Origin: Francisella philomiragia subsp. philomiragia ATCC 25015
Lineage (GTDB): Bacteria; Pseudomonadota; Gammaproteobacteria; Francisellales; Francisellaceae
Direction of reading: 5' to 3'
DNA length: 64,000 bases
NCBI RefSeq assembly: GCF_000156715.1
Contig: NZ_DS999311.1
Location: forward strand, 440,090 to 504,089
In this document: piece after piece, positions 55,702 through 64,000 of the stretch
Numbering within the stretch: position 1 is the first letter of the stretch
How the letters are laid out: every line of letters begins with the position of its first letter
Notes under the pieces: generated by a model
What the model saw: only the letters and a program-made list of their open reading frames with translations
The model's database searches: none
What the model was told of the DNA's origin: nothing
Program-made: the position numbers and the translations under genes

Positions 55702-56448
55702 ATGATATTAGATGCGCATGTCCATACAGATAAATATTCATCAGAGGATTTAAACAAGGTAGCTAAAGAGTGTCGAATCTATAATATAAAGCTCTTATCT
55801 GTTGCAATGTGTGTTCCATCATATATTTCGATAAAAGCCCTAAGCGATAACTATGATTTTATTATTCCATCATTTGGTATTCATCCATGGAAGGCGGATA
55901 TATATGCACAAGATTTGAAGTCTTTAGATAAATACTTGTTTGAGAGTAAGTACATAGGAGAGATTGGTTTAGATCAGAAGTTTTTGGATTATGCGGCTCC
56001 ATTTGATGATCAGCAGCAAGTATTTGAGTATATAGTCTCGCACTCAGCTGTAGATAATAAATTACTAAACTTACATACAAGTGGAGCAGAGCTAGAGGTT
56101 TTGCAAACTTTAGAGAGATATAAGCGATATAGGTTTATTGTCCACTGGTATGCAGGAGATCTTGATGTGTTGGATAAATATTTGGCATTAGGTGGCCATT
56201 TCTCAATAGGTGTTGAGATTCTATTTAGCGAACATATTAGAGATATAACTAGACGAATACCTTTGGATAGGATCTTGATAGAGACAGATAATCCTTCATC
56301 ATATTCATGGCTTTTGGGTAAGGAGCAAAATGATGGTATGCCAACTTTACTATTTAAGGTGATTAATAAAGTTTGTGAGGTTAAGCAAATTTCAGTAAGT
56401 GATTTTTTAAAAACTTTACAAGATAATCAGGAAAATATTTTACTTTAG
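55702..56448 (+). CDS. TatD-family metal-dependent hydrolase
   Basis: TIM-barrel hydrolase of 248 residues with the metal ligands in order: DAHVHTD at residues 4-10, GEIGLDQ, LNLHTSGA, FIVHWYAG and ILIETDNP. TatD proteins are 3'-5' exonucleases or phosphoesterases. The protein is shorter than E. coli TatD and rather diverged, so a different substrate is possible. It directly follows the pnuC-like gene with no gap, so the pair is probably one transcript. Confidence 0.83.
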   Translation: MILDAHVHTDKYSSEDLNKVAKECRIYNIKLLSVAMCVPSYISIKALSDNYDFIIPSFGIHPWKADIYAQDLKSLDKYLFESKYIGEIGLDQKFLDYAAPFDDQQQVFEYIVSHSAVDNKLLNLHTSGAELEVLQTLERYKRYRFIVHWYAGDLDVLDKYLALGGHFSIGVEILFSEHIRDITRRIPLDRILIETDNPSSYSWLLGKEQNDGMPTLLFKVINKVCEVKQISVSDFLKTLQDNQENILL

Positions 56449-56523
56449 CTAAATCTTGATTTGCTTAGTTATTTTTTTTGGTAGATACTTTAGTTAATAA
56501 GGTATAAGAGTTATAGGTTTATC

Positions 56524-57462
56524 ATGCCATTGTATCCAGAAATAGAGCCATATAATCAAGAGTTTTTAAAAGTTTCAGATATCCATACAATATACTTTGA
56601 AGAGTGTGGCAATCCTAACGGTAAACCTGCACTATTTATTCATGGTGGTCCGGGAGGAGGTATTCAACCAAGTTATAGGCAATACTTTAACCCAGATAAG
56701 TATAGGGTAATATTGGTTGACCAGCGCGGATGCGGTAAAAGTACGCCTTTTGCAGAGTTAAGAGAGAATACAACTCAAAATTTAATTGAGGATTTTGAAA
56801 AAATTCGTAAAAAATTGAATATTGATAAGTGGATGCTTTTTGGCGGATCCTGGGGTAGTACTCTAGGGTTGGCTTATGCTCAAGCCTATCCAGATGTTGT
56901 GACAGAGCTTGTTCTAAGAGGTATATTTCTTGGGCGAGAAAAAGAGTTGTCGTGGTTGTATCAGCATGGTGCTAGTATGGTATTTCCTGATATGTGGGAG
57001 AAATATATAGAGCCGATTCCTGTAGAGCAAAGAAAAGATTTTATATCAGCATATCATTCAATACTTACAGGTGATGATGAGAAGCTTAAGCAAAAGGCTG
57101 CTATAGCGTGGAGTGTTTGGGAGGCATCAGCAAGTAAGTTATTTGTGGATAAGAAATCTATAGATAGATATGGAGAGGATAAGTTTAGCTTGGCCTTTGC
57201 AAGAATTGAATGTCACTATTTTAAAAATAAATTATTTATAGAAGAGGCTCAATTATTGAATGAGGCATATAAGATTAAAGATATTCCTGGTGTGATAGTG
57301 CAAGGTCGCTATGATATGGTCTGCCCAGCAGTAAGTGCTTGGGATTTGCATAAAGTTTGGCCGAAGGCAGAGCTAGATATTATAGCAGATGCTGGTCACT
57401 CTATCAGCGAACCGGGAATTTTAGAGGCTTTAGTCAGAGCAACAGATAAATTTACAGATTAA
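56524..57462 (+). CDS. pip: proline iminopeptidase (S33)
   Basis: Removes N-terminal proline from peptides. Alpha/beta hydrolase with oxyanion motif HGGPGGG, nucleophile Ser109 in GGSWGSTLGLAYAQAYP, acid in GRYDMVCP and His in DAGHSISEPG. VDQRGCGKSTP and 312 residues match the Neisseria/Xanthomonas type. No signal peptide, so cytosolic. Confidence 0.94.
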   Translation: MPLYPEIEPYNQEFLKVSDIHTIYFEECGNPNGKPALFIHGGPGGGIQPSYRQYFNPDKYRVILVDQRGCGKSTPFAELRENTTQNLIEDFEKIRKKLNIDKWMLFGGSWGSTLGLAYAQAYPDVVTELVLRGIFLGREKELSWLYQHGASMVFPDMWEKYIEPIPVEQRKDFISAYHSILTGDDEKLKQKAAIAWSVWEASASKLFVDKKSIDRYGEDKFSLAFARIECHYFKNKLFIEEAQLLNEAYKIKDIPGVIVQGRYDMVCPAVSAWDLHKVWPKAELDIIADAGHSISEPGILEALVRATDKFTD

Positions 57463-57653
57463 TTATTAAAATAATAGCATCTCTTTGTTTCTAACTTACC
57501 TGCAAGTTAGAACTTCATAAAAAACATCGACTCTGCGTTGCAGCATTAAGTACTAATTAGTAGTTATAAAATCAACTTTTTTGCTATAAAAAACTTTTAT
57601 CTAAGATCAGTGCGATGTTAGACTCGATTCTAACACTTAATTAAAAGTGTAAT
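57463..57653. other. hairpin-rich leader between pip and the lysine riboswitch
   Basis: No gene is seen. Four hairpins occur: 57489-57512 (9-bp arms, TTCTAACTT/AAGTTAGAA), 57532-57542 (CTGC/GCAG), 57616-57635 (TGTTAGA/TCTAACA) and 57633-57650 (ACACTT/AAGTGT). None has a T tract, so a terminator for pip is not clear. I could not place the lysC promoter with confidence; TATAAA at 57585-57590 is one weak candidate. Confidence 0.45.
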
Positions 57654-57833
57654 TAAAGAGGTGCATTTGTTATATCTCTAGTGTTAGGCGCATAAACCCC
57701 TATGATCACTAGAAAGGATAGAGCTAATGCCGAAAGACTATCCAAGTTTATGATTGGTAGTCTTGGTTCTGATATTGAAAGGTAGCAGAACTGTCATGTC
57801 GTTTAAAAAAATGTATCGACGTGGAGTGCTTTA
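57654..57833 (+). ncRNA. lysine riboswitch (L box) aptamer
   Basis: All core blocks of the lysine aptamer occur in order and spacing: AGAGGTGC at 57657-57664, GCTAATGCCGAA at 57723-57734, AACTGTCATG at 57789-57798 and GTGGAGTGCT at 57821-57830. P1 closes by TAAAG (57654-57658) with CTTTA (57829-57833), and a P2-region helix forms by CTAGTG (57678-57683) with CACTAG (57707-57712). It precedes lysC, the first gene of a lysine operon, so lysine should repress the operon. Confidence 0.93.
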
Positions 57834-57862
57834 GTTTGTGTATTTATTTCTCAAATTTTATG

Positions 57863-57898
57863 TTCTCTCGTCTGATATATAGCTGTTAGATGGGAGAG
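57863..57898 (+). promoter_or_regulatory. Shine-Dalgarno sequestering hairpin of the lysine riboswitch
   Basis: TTCTCTCGTCT (57863-57873) can pair over 11 positions, three of them G-U, with AGATGGGAGAG (57888-57898). The second arm contains GGGAGAG, the ribosome site of lysC (ATG at 57904). No T tract follows, so control is probably at translation start rather than by transcript termination. Confidence 0.65.
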
Positions 57899-57903
57899 CT
57901 AAT

Positions 57904-59259
57904 ATGTCAGAAACAATTGTTGCCAAATTTGGTGGCACAAGTGTAGCAAATCAACAAGCTATTAGACAATGCGCTAATATAGTTAATTCAGATAATAGAA
58001 TAAAGCTGGTGGTTGTAAGTGCTCAGTCAGGCATTACAAATCTACTGATTCAATTAGCAAATAATAAAGATAATTCAAGAATAGAGGAAATTATAGAACA
58101 GGTAAAATCTATAGTTAATCCAATATTAGAGTCTATTGATTCAGAATATGTAACTACTTCTGTAAGTAATATGATTGCTGAGCTTAGAATGTTTGCAAAT
58201 ATGGCCACTTATTTTAGTGGTAAGCAACTATCAGATTCTATCTTAGCTTTTGGAGAGATTATTTCTTCTATTCTGGTTGCTAATATTTTTAATCAAAACG
58301 GTATAAATACTTATCATTTAGATTCAAGAGCGATTCTTAAAACGAGTAGTAATTTTGGTTGTGCTAGCCCAGATTTATCGGTTTTAGAAACTAATACTAT
58401 GGAGCATATTATACCTAAAATAAGGGAGGGTTATGTTTGTGTTCTGGGAGGGTTTATTGGTTCAGATGCTCATGGGAACACTACAACTTTGGGTAGAGGG
58501 TGTGGTGATTATTCTGCAGCTTTATACACACAAGCTATAAAAGCGGCTCAACTAAAAATTTATACGGATGTAACAGGTATTTATCAGGCTGATCCAAGAG
58601 TTGTTCCTAGTGCTAGCTCTTTAGGCACTTTAGGATTTAGTGAGGCGGCAGAATTAGCTACTTTTGGAGCTAAGGTTGTTCATCCTAAAACATTTTGGCC
58701 AGCAATGACTAGTAATTTTGATGTTTATATTGGTTCAACTTTTCAACCAGAACTTGGTGGTACTTTAATCACACAAAAAGCGGATTCTAATAGAAACATC
58801 ATAGCTGTAGCTGAAAGAAAAGATCAAACTCTATTAACTATAAAAAGCTTTAATATGTTTGGCTCCCAGGGTTTTTTGGTGAAAGTCTTTAGTATTTTAG
58901 CTAACCATAATATCGCGGTTGATTTGGTTTCCACTAGTGAGGTAAGTGTTGCAATCACTTTAGATAAACTAGGTAGTCACTCTATGGGTGATGACTTAGT
59001 AACTCCAGAGCTTTTAAAAGATTTAGAGTCTATAGGTAATGTGAATATTAAAGTTGAAAATGATTTATCTTTAGTTAGTGTCGTCGGTAGTAATTTACAC
59101 CAAATAAATGGTGTTAGTGGAGAGCTTTTTAGTAGCCTTAAAGACTACAATATTAGGCTTTTTACTCATGGAGCTAGTGAAAATAGTATATGTATGCTTG
59201 TAGCTAGTAAAGATGCGCAAAAAGTTGTTAATAATGTTTACAGTAGTTTTTTCAGCTAG
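57904..59259 (+). CDS. lysC: aspartokinase
   Basis: Phosphorylates aspartate, the entry to lysine/diaminopimelate synthesis. The kinase domain has KFGGTSVAN at the start, GGFIGSDAHGNTTTLGRGCGDYSAAL and TDVTGIYQADPR; two ACT domains follow (about 295-450), with FLVKVFSILANHNIAVDLVSTSEVSV. 451 residues, monofunctional with no dehydrogenase part. The L-box upstream and the downstream genes show it serves lysine. The ACT domains imply lysine feedback as well. Confidence 0.95.
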   Translation: MSETIVAKFGGTSVANQQAIRQCANIVNSDNRIKLVVVSAQSGITNLLIQLANNKDNSRIEEIIEQVKSIVNPILESIDSEYVTTSVSNMIAELRMFANMATYFSGKQLSDSILAFGEIISSILVANIFNQNGINTYHLDSRAILKTSSNFGCASPDLSVLETNTMEHIIPKIREGYVCVLGGFIGSDAHGNTTTLGRGCGDYSAALYTQAIKAAQLKIYTDVTGIYQADPRVVPSASSLGTLGFSEAAELATFGAKVVHPKTFWPAMTSNFDVYIGSTFQPELGGTLITQKADSNRNIIAVAERKDQTLLTIKSFNMFGSQGFLVKVFSILANHNIAVDLVSTSEVSVAITLDKLGSHSMGDDLVTPELLKDLESIGNVNIKVENDLSLVSVVGSNLHQINGVSGELFSSLKDYNIRLFTHGASENSICMLVASKDAQKVVNNVYSSFFS

Positions 59260-59270
59260 AGGAGAGAGAG

Positions 59271-59942
59271 ATGAGAGTAGTTATAGTTGGTAATGGTAAA
59301 ACAGGGTCTGCAGTAGCAGGTCTTTTACCACAAGATGAAATATCAGGAATATATGACTCAAAAAATGTATTAACAGTACAGGCGCTAAAAAATGCGGATG
59401 TAGCAATAGTTTTTGTTAATGCAAAAATATTACAAGAGCTTTTGCCTATATTATTAGAGGCAAATACTCCAGTGATTTGTGGTACAACAGGTTATAACTG
59501 GGATCAGGATTTTATTAATTATATAAATCAAAATCAGAAAACTTGGGTTGTTGCCAATAATTTTAGTTTGTCTATGGTGGTTGTGAGAAATATTTTGGAG
59601 TCATTAGGTCAGTTAAATCAATTACATGAAAATACTGATTATTCAATTACAGAAAAGCATCATGTACAAAAAGTTGATACTCCTAGTGGTACGGCGGTAT
59701 CTTGGAGGAATTGGTTAAATATAGGGGATGTATCTATAGAGTCTATTAGAGAGGGAGACATAAAAGGACAACATCAAGTTAACGTAAATACACCTCATGA
59801 AACAATTGAGTTTAAACATACAGCTCATGACAGAAGCTTGTTTGCTGAAGGAGCTATATGGGCAGCAAGAGAAGTGTTTCAAAGAGGTATTACAGGATTT
59901 GTTTATTTTGATGAGTTAGTAGGAGAGAGATTATGTCTATAG
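59271..59942 (+). CDS. dapB: 4-hydroxy-tetrahydrodipicolinate reductase, short form
   Basis: NAD(P)H-dependent step after DapA. GNGKTGSAVAG is the nucleotide site, and EKHHVQKVDTPSGTA has the catalytic His130-His131 and Lys134. At 223 residues it is about 45 shorter than most DapB proteins, missing parts of the N-terminal nucleotide domain, but no frame break is visible and both motifs are intact. AGGAGAGAGAG precedes the ATG. Its end overlaps dapA by 10 bases. Confidence 0.92.
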   Translation: MRVVIVGNGKTGSAVAGLLPQDEISGIYDSKNVLTVQALKNADVAIVFVNAKILQELLPILLEANTPVICGTTGYNWDQDFINYINQNQKTWVVANNFSLSMVVVRNILESLGQLNQLHENTDYSITEKHHVQKVDTPSGTAVSWRNWLNIGDVSIESIREGDIKGQHQVNVNTPHETIEFKHTAHDRSLFAEGAIWAAREVFQRGITGFVYFDELVGERLCL

Positions 59943-60820
59943 ATATTAATAATAGATTATACACTGCGTTAGTTACCCCAATGTTTGAAGATGGATCTAT
60001 TGATTGGGTTAGTTTTGAGAACTTATTAAGAATCCAAGAGTATCAAGGATGTGGAATTTTAATACTTGGCAGTACAGGTGAAGCTTTAGCTTTAGATTTT
60101 GATGAGCAATGCGAGGTTGTAAGGTTTGTAACTAATTTAAACCTTAATGTTCCAATTATGGTTGGAGTTGGCGGCTTTCAGCTTACTAAACAACTTCAGT
60201 GGATAGAGTTTTGTCAGACGCAAAGAGTCGATTGCTTTTTAGTTGTGACTCCACTTTATGCAAAGCCTGGGTCAGCTAGTCAGACTAGTTGGTTTAAGGC
60301 AGTTTTGGATAAAGCAGAAAGGCCTTGTATGCTTTACAACGTTCCTTCAAGAACTGGAGTGAATTTAGCAGAAGAAGTTTTAACAAGTTTACGAGATCAT
60401 CCTAGTCTTTGGGCATTAAAAGAGGCTTCTGGTGATGTGCGTAGGTGTGCTCGCTATCAGGAGTTAGCTCCAAATCTAACTATATATAGTGGAGAGGATG
60501 GATTGTTGCCAGAGCTAGCTGATGTTGGTGCTAAGGGTCTTGTGTCGGTTATATCTAATATATGGCCAGAACAAACAAAAGAGTATGTTAAACAAAGTCT
60601 TGCTCATCAAATAGCAATAACAGATAAAGTGATCTGGGAAGTTGCAACGAGATCTTGCTTTAGTGTCACTAACCCGATACCTGTTAAGGCATGGTTAGCA
60701 TATAGTGGTGTCATTACGACAAACACTTTAAGAGCGCCGCTTTTAGCTAATGAACTTGAGGATTTAAGTTTATTAATAGGAGCTGATAGTTTAGTTAAAG
60801 ATTGGTTCAGCCATATATAA
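59933..60820 (+). CDS. dapA: 4-hydroxy-tetrahydrodipicolinate synthase
   Basis: Condenses pyruvate with aspartate semialdehyde. TIM barrel with the Schiff-base Lys163 in ALKEASGD, Tyr135 in LYNVPSRTG, the GSTGEALAL pyruvate motif and GEDGLLPE. 295 residues as usual. It begins within the end of dapB (10-base overlap) with GGAGAGAG upstream, so translation is coupled. Confidence 0.95.
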   Translation: MSIDINNRLYTALVTPMFEDGSIDWVSFENLLRIQEYQGCGILILGSTGEALALDFDEQCEVVRFVTNLNLNVPIMVGVGGFQLTKQLQWIEFCQTQRVDCFLVVTPLYAKPGSASQTSWFKAVLDKAERPCMLYNVPSRTGVNLAEEVLTSLRDHPSLWALKEASGDVRRCARYQELAPNLTIYSGEDGLLPELADVGAKGLVSVISNIWPEQTKEYVKQSLAHQIAITDKVIWEVATRSCFSVTNPIPVKAWLAYSGVITTNTLRAPLLANELEDLSLLIGADSLVKDWFSHI

Positions 60821-60844
60821 ATAGAAAGCGGAGAGAAGTTTATA

Positions 60845-61594
60845 ATGAATTGGAAAAATGTTATTAAAGATTTAGAAGCGGGAAGACTAAGAGCAGCGAT
60901 ACAGTTAGAAAATGGTGAGTGGATTGCAAATCAAGATGTTAAAAAAGGCATATTAGCAGCTTTTAAAGCTGGGCATAATGTTGAACTTTCTGGATCTTAT
61001 TCGGGATTTGTTGATAAAGATAATTTACCAGTCAGAAATTTTAGTGTAGATGATGGCGTTAGGCTAGTACCTGGAGGTTCGTCGGTTAGAGCAGGAGCTT
61101 ATGTGGCACCATCTGTTATTATTATGCCCCCAGCTTATATTAATATAGGAGCATATGTTGATTCTGGGACTATGGTTGATAGTCATGCTTTGGTTGGATC
61201 ATGTGCCCAGATTGGTAAGAATGTACACTTATCAGCAGCAGTTCAGATTGGTGGTGTTTTAGAACCAATAGGTATGAATCCAGTAGTCATTGAAGATGAT
61301 GTGTTCGTTGGGGCAGGTGCTGTGATTGTAGAAGGCATTGTTGTTGGTAAAGGTGCTGTTATAGCGCCATCTGTTGTTTTATCAAAAGGCGTGGCTGTCT
61401 ATGATGCTGTGAATAATAAGGTTTTACCAAAAGGCTCAAAGATTCCAGAAAATGCAGTAATCATTCCAGGTAGTAGACCAATTAAAACTAGTTGGGCTCA
61501 GGAAAATGGTCTTCAAGCTTATTGCCCAATCATTATTAAATACAGAGATGAAAAAAGCGATGCTTCATTAACACTAGAAGAGATATTAAGGTAG
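60845..61594 (+). CDS. dapD: tetrahydrodipicolinate N-succinyltransferase
   Basis: Left-handed beta-helix acyltransferase with hexapeptide repeats (about 85-190): INIGAYVDSGTMVDSHALVGSC, AQIGKNVHLSAAVQIGGVLEP are close to the E. coli DapD pattern, and the N-terminal GRLRAAIQLENGEWI also aligns. 249 residues, shorter by about 25 at the N-terminus. An acetyl-type DapH is the alternative, but the IGGVLEP motif and N-terminal domain favour DapD. The succinyl route needs dapE and dapF, not found here. Confidence 0.9.
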   Translation: MNWKNVIKDLEAGRLRAAIQLENGEWIANQDVKKGILAAFKAGHNVELSGSYSGFVDKDNLPVRNFSVDDGVRLVPGGSSVRAGAYVAPSVIIMPPAYINIGAYVDSGTMVDSHALVGSCAQIGKNVHLSAAVQIGGVLEPIGMNPVVIEDDVFVGAGAVIVEGIVVGKGAVIAPSVVLSKGVAVYDAVNNKVLPKGSKIPENAVIIPGSRPIKTSWAQENGLQAYCPIIIKYRDEKSDASLTLEEILR

Positions 61595-61598
61595 TTTA

Positions 61599-62810
61599 AT
61601 GAATATAGAAGCTCATAGAAATAATTTAGAAAGTATATGTAAAGAGAGTAATTCTCCTTTCTTTTATTATGATTTAGACATGTTAGAGGCTCATGCTAAA
61701 GAGTTGAAAAAACTACCAGTTAAATTATGGTATGCACTAAAGGCAAATCCATTATCTAGAATAATTAAGATTTTCGATGAGCAAAAAATAAGTTTTGATG
61801 TTGCTAGTATTGGTGAGTTGGACCAGGTTTTAGATCAAGGAGTAAATCCTGAAAATATTTTACATACTGGGCCAGCTAAGTCATATTCTCAATTAGAATA
61901 TTTTCTAGCTCAAGGTGTTAGAATTTTTGTAATCGAGAGCATAAATCAATTTAGAGATTTATCAGACCTTGTAGAAAGAAAGAATATAAAAGTTGAAATT
62001 CTTTTAAGGGTTCAGCTTGTATGGAATGATCAAGAAAGTAATGTTCTTGGAGGAGGAGGTTGTGTAACTCCTTTTGGATTATCTATGAATGACTGGAAAG
62101 ATTTTTTTAATAGTTCTCCAAGTATTTCTAATAATATGTCTATAATTGGAATGCATTGTTTTCAGTGGGGAAATATTCTTTGCTTAGATAAACTATCTCA
62201 AATATGGAAGACAATAACTAAGGCTTTGCTAGATTTAAGTGAGGCTATTAATGTTTCTTTAAAAATTATAGATTTAGGTGGCGGAATAGGTGTTCCTTAC
62301 AACTCTAGTCAAAAAGCGGTGTCAATCAATGATTTAATATCTTGCTTTAATAATCTTAAAAAAGAGTTTCCTGACATAGAGTATTGGTTAGAGCTTGGTA
62401 GATATGCAGTAGCTGAAAGTGGGGTTTATTTAACTAAAGTTGTGGATAGAAAATCAGTAAATAATATTAATTTACTCGTAACTGATGGTGGTGCTCAACA
62501 TTTAGTCAGACCAGCATTAACTGGAGAAAGCTTTCCAATAGAGTTACTCAGAGAAGAATCTTGTAGCGAGACTAATGACTTTCAAATCCATGGACCTTTA
62601 TGTACAAGCTTGGATAAGGCTGGCATTGCAAGCTTGCCAAAAGATATAGGGCTAAATGATTATTTAATATTTAAGCAAACTGGTGCATATGGTTTTACAG
62701 AGAGTATGCCATTCTTCTTATGCCATAATTTACCAGCGGAGATAATTTTTTATAAAGGGCATCTTCAAACTGTTAGGCAGAGTAAAAAGGCATCTAGCTG
62801 GTTAGTATAA
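61599..62810 (+). CDS. lysA: diaminopimelate decarboxylase
   Basis: Fold III pyridoxal-phosphate decarboxylase making lysine from meso-diaminopimelate. Lys48 in LWYALKANP binds the cofactor; FDVASIGEL, IDLGGGIGVPY, LELGRYAV and HGPLCTSLDKAG (with the active-site Cys) follow. 403 residues. Carboxynorspermidine decarboxylase is a related fold, but the GPLCTSLD motif and the operon favour LysA. Four bases separate it from dapD. Confidence 0.88.
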   Translation: MNIEAHRNNLESICKESNSPFFYYDLDMLEAHAKELKKLPVKLWYALKANPLSRIIKIFDEQKISFDVASIGELDQVLDQGVNPENILHTGPAKSYSQLEYFLAQGVRIFVIESINQFRDLSDLVERKNIKVEILLRVQLVWNDQESNVLGGGGCVTPFGLSMNDWKDFFNSSPSISNNMSIIGMHCFQWGNILCLDKLSQIWKTITKALLDLSEAINVSLKIIDLGGGIGVPYNSSQKAVSINDLISCFNNLKKEFPDIEYWLELGRYAVAESGVYLTKVVDRKSVNNINLLVTDGGAQHLVRPALTGESFPIELLREESCSETNDFQIHGPLCTSLDKAGIASLPKDIGLNDYLIFKQTGAYGFTESMPFFLCHNLPAEIIFYKGHLQTVRQSKKASSWLV

Positions 62811-62829
62811 AAAATATGAAGGTCAAATA

Positions 62830-64000
62830 ATGCTAAAAATTAGTAATAAAGTAAACAGTATTGAGGTATCAGCTACAGTTGTAATGTCTGAATTAGCAGC
62901 GGAGTTAAAGCGGCAGGGAAGAAATGTAATATCTCTTTCTATAGGAGAGCCAGGGTTTTTCTCACCGGATTGTGTCAAACAGGCTGCTAAAAGAGCTATA
63001 GATAATAATATTACTAAATATTCTCCAATAGATGGAATTCCTGAATTAAAAGAAGCTATAGTCAAAAGATATAAAAGAGATTATGGATTGAGTTTTAATA
63101 AAAATCAGATTTGTGTAACAAGTGGCACTAAGCAAAGTATACATAATATTTTTACATGTATTTTTGATGATGGGGATGAAGCTATATATTTTGCACCGTA
63201 TTGGGTATGTTATCCAGAACAATTAAAATTAGCTGGAGCAAAATCAGTTGTAGTAAAAACCCATGCCGAAAACAATTTCCAATTAGATATTAAAGAAATT
63301 GAAAAAGCTATTACACCTAAAACAAAAGCTATTATTCTAAATTCCCCTAATAATCCAACAGGTGTTTCATATACAAAAGAAATACTAGCCTCTTTTGCAG
63401 AGCTGATTAGAAAGTATCCGAATATATGGATTATTTCAGATGAAATATATGATCAAACTTTATTTGATGATGTAGCTATTTCTTTATTACAGATTGCTCC
63501 TGATTTATCTAATAGATTTATCATAGCAAGTGGGATGTCTAAGGGTTATGCTATGGCTGGTTGGAGAGTTGGTTATGTTATAGCTCCAGAAATCTTAAAA
63601 AATGCTATAGCAAAACTACAATCTCAGACTACTGGAGGAGCTTGTTCAATATCTCAGATGGCATCTATAGAGGCTTTAGCTTTAGATAATAAGTATTTAG
63701 AGAGATATACATCTGCTTATAAAGAAAGAGTAATGTATGTTTATGAGTATTTAGATAATATGGAAGGAGTTGAGGTGGTAAGACCATCGGGGACTTTCTA
63801 TCTTTTTCCAAAAATAGAGAAGTTGTTACAAAAGACTAAATTCAAAAACGATATAGAATTTTGCTTAGCTTTATTAAAAGATCAAGCTTTAGCTATAACA
63901 CCTGGAAGTTTCTTTGGCTTAGAAAGCTATATAAGAATATGCTGTGCTGATGATTTAAATATTTTGGCAGGAGCTATGACAAGACTTACCACATTTATTA
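62830..64000 (+). CDS. class I aminotransferase, incomplete at window end
   Basis: 390 codons are open from ATG 62830 to the window edge with no stop. The pyridoxal-phosphate lysine is Lys238 in SGMSKGYAMAGWRVGY; SIGEPGF, SPNNPTG, SDEIYD and a C-terminal R-I-C-C-A (SYIRICCA) are the markers of aspartate aminotransferase subgroup I-gamma. GAAGGT precedes the start. As sixth gene of the lysine operon it may supply aspartate or act as the succinyldiaminopimelate aminotransferase (DapC role); sequence alone does not decide. Confidence 0.9.
   Translation, partial: MLKISNKVNSIEVSATVVMSELAAELKRQGRNVISLSIGEPGFFSPDCVKQAAKRAIDNNITKYSPIDGIPELKEAIVKRYKRDYGLSFNKNQICVTSGTKQSIHNIFTCIFDDGDEAIYFAPYWVCYPEQLKLAGAKSVVVKTHAENNFQLDIKEIEKAITPKTKAIILNSPNNPTGVSYTKEILASFAELIRKYPNIWIISDEIYDQTLFDDVAISLLQIAPDLSNRFIIASGMSKGYAMAGWRVGYVIAPEILKNAIAKLQSQTTGGACSISQMASIEALALDNKYLERYTSAYKERVMYVYEYLDNMEGVEVVRPSGTFYLFPKIEKLLQKTKFKNDIEFCLALLKDQALAITPGSFFGLESYIRICCADDLNILAGAMTRLTTFI

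Noticed and set aside
56449..56490. Possible intrinsic terminator after the TatD-like gene
   Set aside because: A T8 tract is present but the stem before it (AATC/GATT) has only four pairs, too weak to claim.
1..64000. CRISPR array, prophage or toxin-antitoxin locus
   Set aside because: No regularly spaced direct repeats, phage structural genes or recognisable toxin-antitoxin pair were seen.

Overview
The window is low-GC, AT-biased bacterial chromosome and is most like Francisella (Gammaproteobacteria). This assignment is inferred from gene content: a family of small DUF3568-type lipoproteins, a secreted GH18 chitinase, Mip-like FKBP isomerase, PepN, ClpB, a NAPE-PLD-like metallo-hydrolase, MHS-type MFS carriers and a TrpC-TrpF fusion. 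No phage, insertion sequence with a transposase, or CRISPR array was seen. It is ordinary, densely coded chromosome with one large accessory cluster for a [NiFe] hydrogenase.

Layout. 1-110: end of a tRNA-Asp gene and a terminator. 350-7752: tryptophan genes trpR-trpE-trpG-trpD, followed by a Ntn-hydrolase gene broken by an in-frame stop, an exported MsrA, a GyrI-like protein and the trpC-trpF fusion. 7876-19820: pepN, a DUF6602-type nuclease-like gene, ribokinase with a sugar carrier, an overlapping sulfide:quinone reductase and metallo-hydrolase pair, two small unknown genes, an MFS carrier, ettA and a small exported protein. 19827-32734: the hydrogenase region on the minus strand (hypA, hypB, an unknown gene, bcp, then hypF-C-D-E, hydB-G-D-A, a NiCoT nickel permease and the maturation protease). 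This gives a complete cytoplasmic NAD(P)-linked, group 3b-like [NiFe] enzyme with its full maturation set. 32871-47779: MFS, Mip, cytochrome b561, Rieske oxygenase, nhaA, a nuclease-like protein, two tandem PlsC acyltransferases, 7Fe ferredoxin, purT, chitinase and clpB. 47995-57462: two pnuC genes, trpBA, an M32 carboxypeptidase overlapping a ClC channel gene, three tandem DUF3568 lipoproteins, a TatD nuclease and proline iminopeptidase. 57463-64000: a lysine riboswitch and a lysine/diaminopimelate operon (lysC-dapB-dapA-dapD-lysA-aminotransferase) that runs off the end.

How the genes work together. The whole chorismate-to-tryptophan pathway lies in the window but in three separate units, with its repressor gene trpR as first gene of the first unit and palindromes just upstream. 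Lysine synthesis is a single operon under an L-box whose downstream hairpin pairs with the Shine-Dalgarno sequence of lysC. The hydrogenase structural genes follow the hyp genes with overlapping or nearly touching junctions, so they probably form one transcript. Its likely promoter region contains a 74-bp inverted-repeat element, and a related half-copy lies at the other end of the cluster. I saw no clearly novel multi-gene defence system. The least explained items are the solitary PD-(D/E)xK-like DUF6602 gene, the 280-residue orphan inside the hydrogenase region and the repeat-like elements around it.
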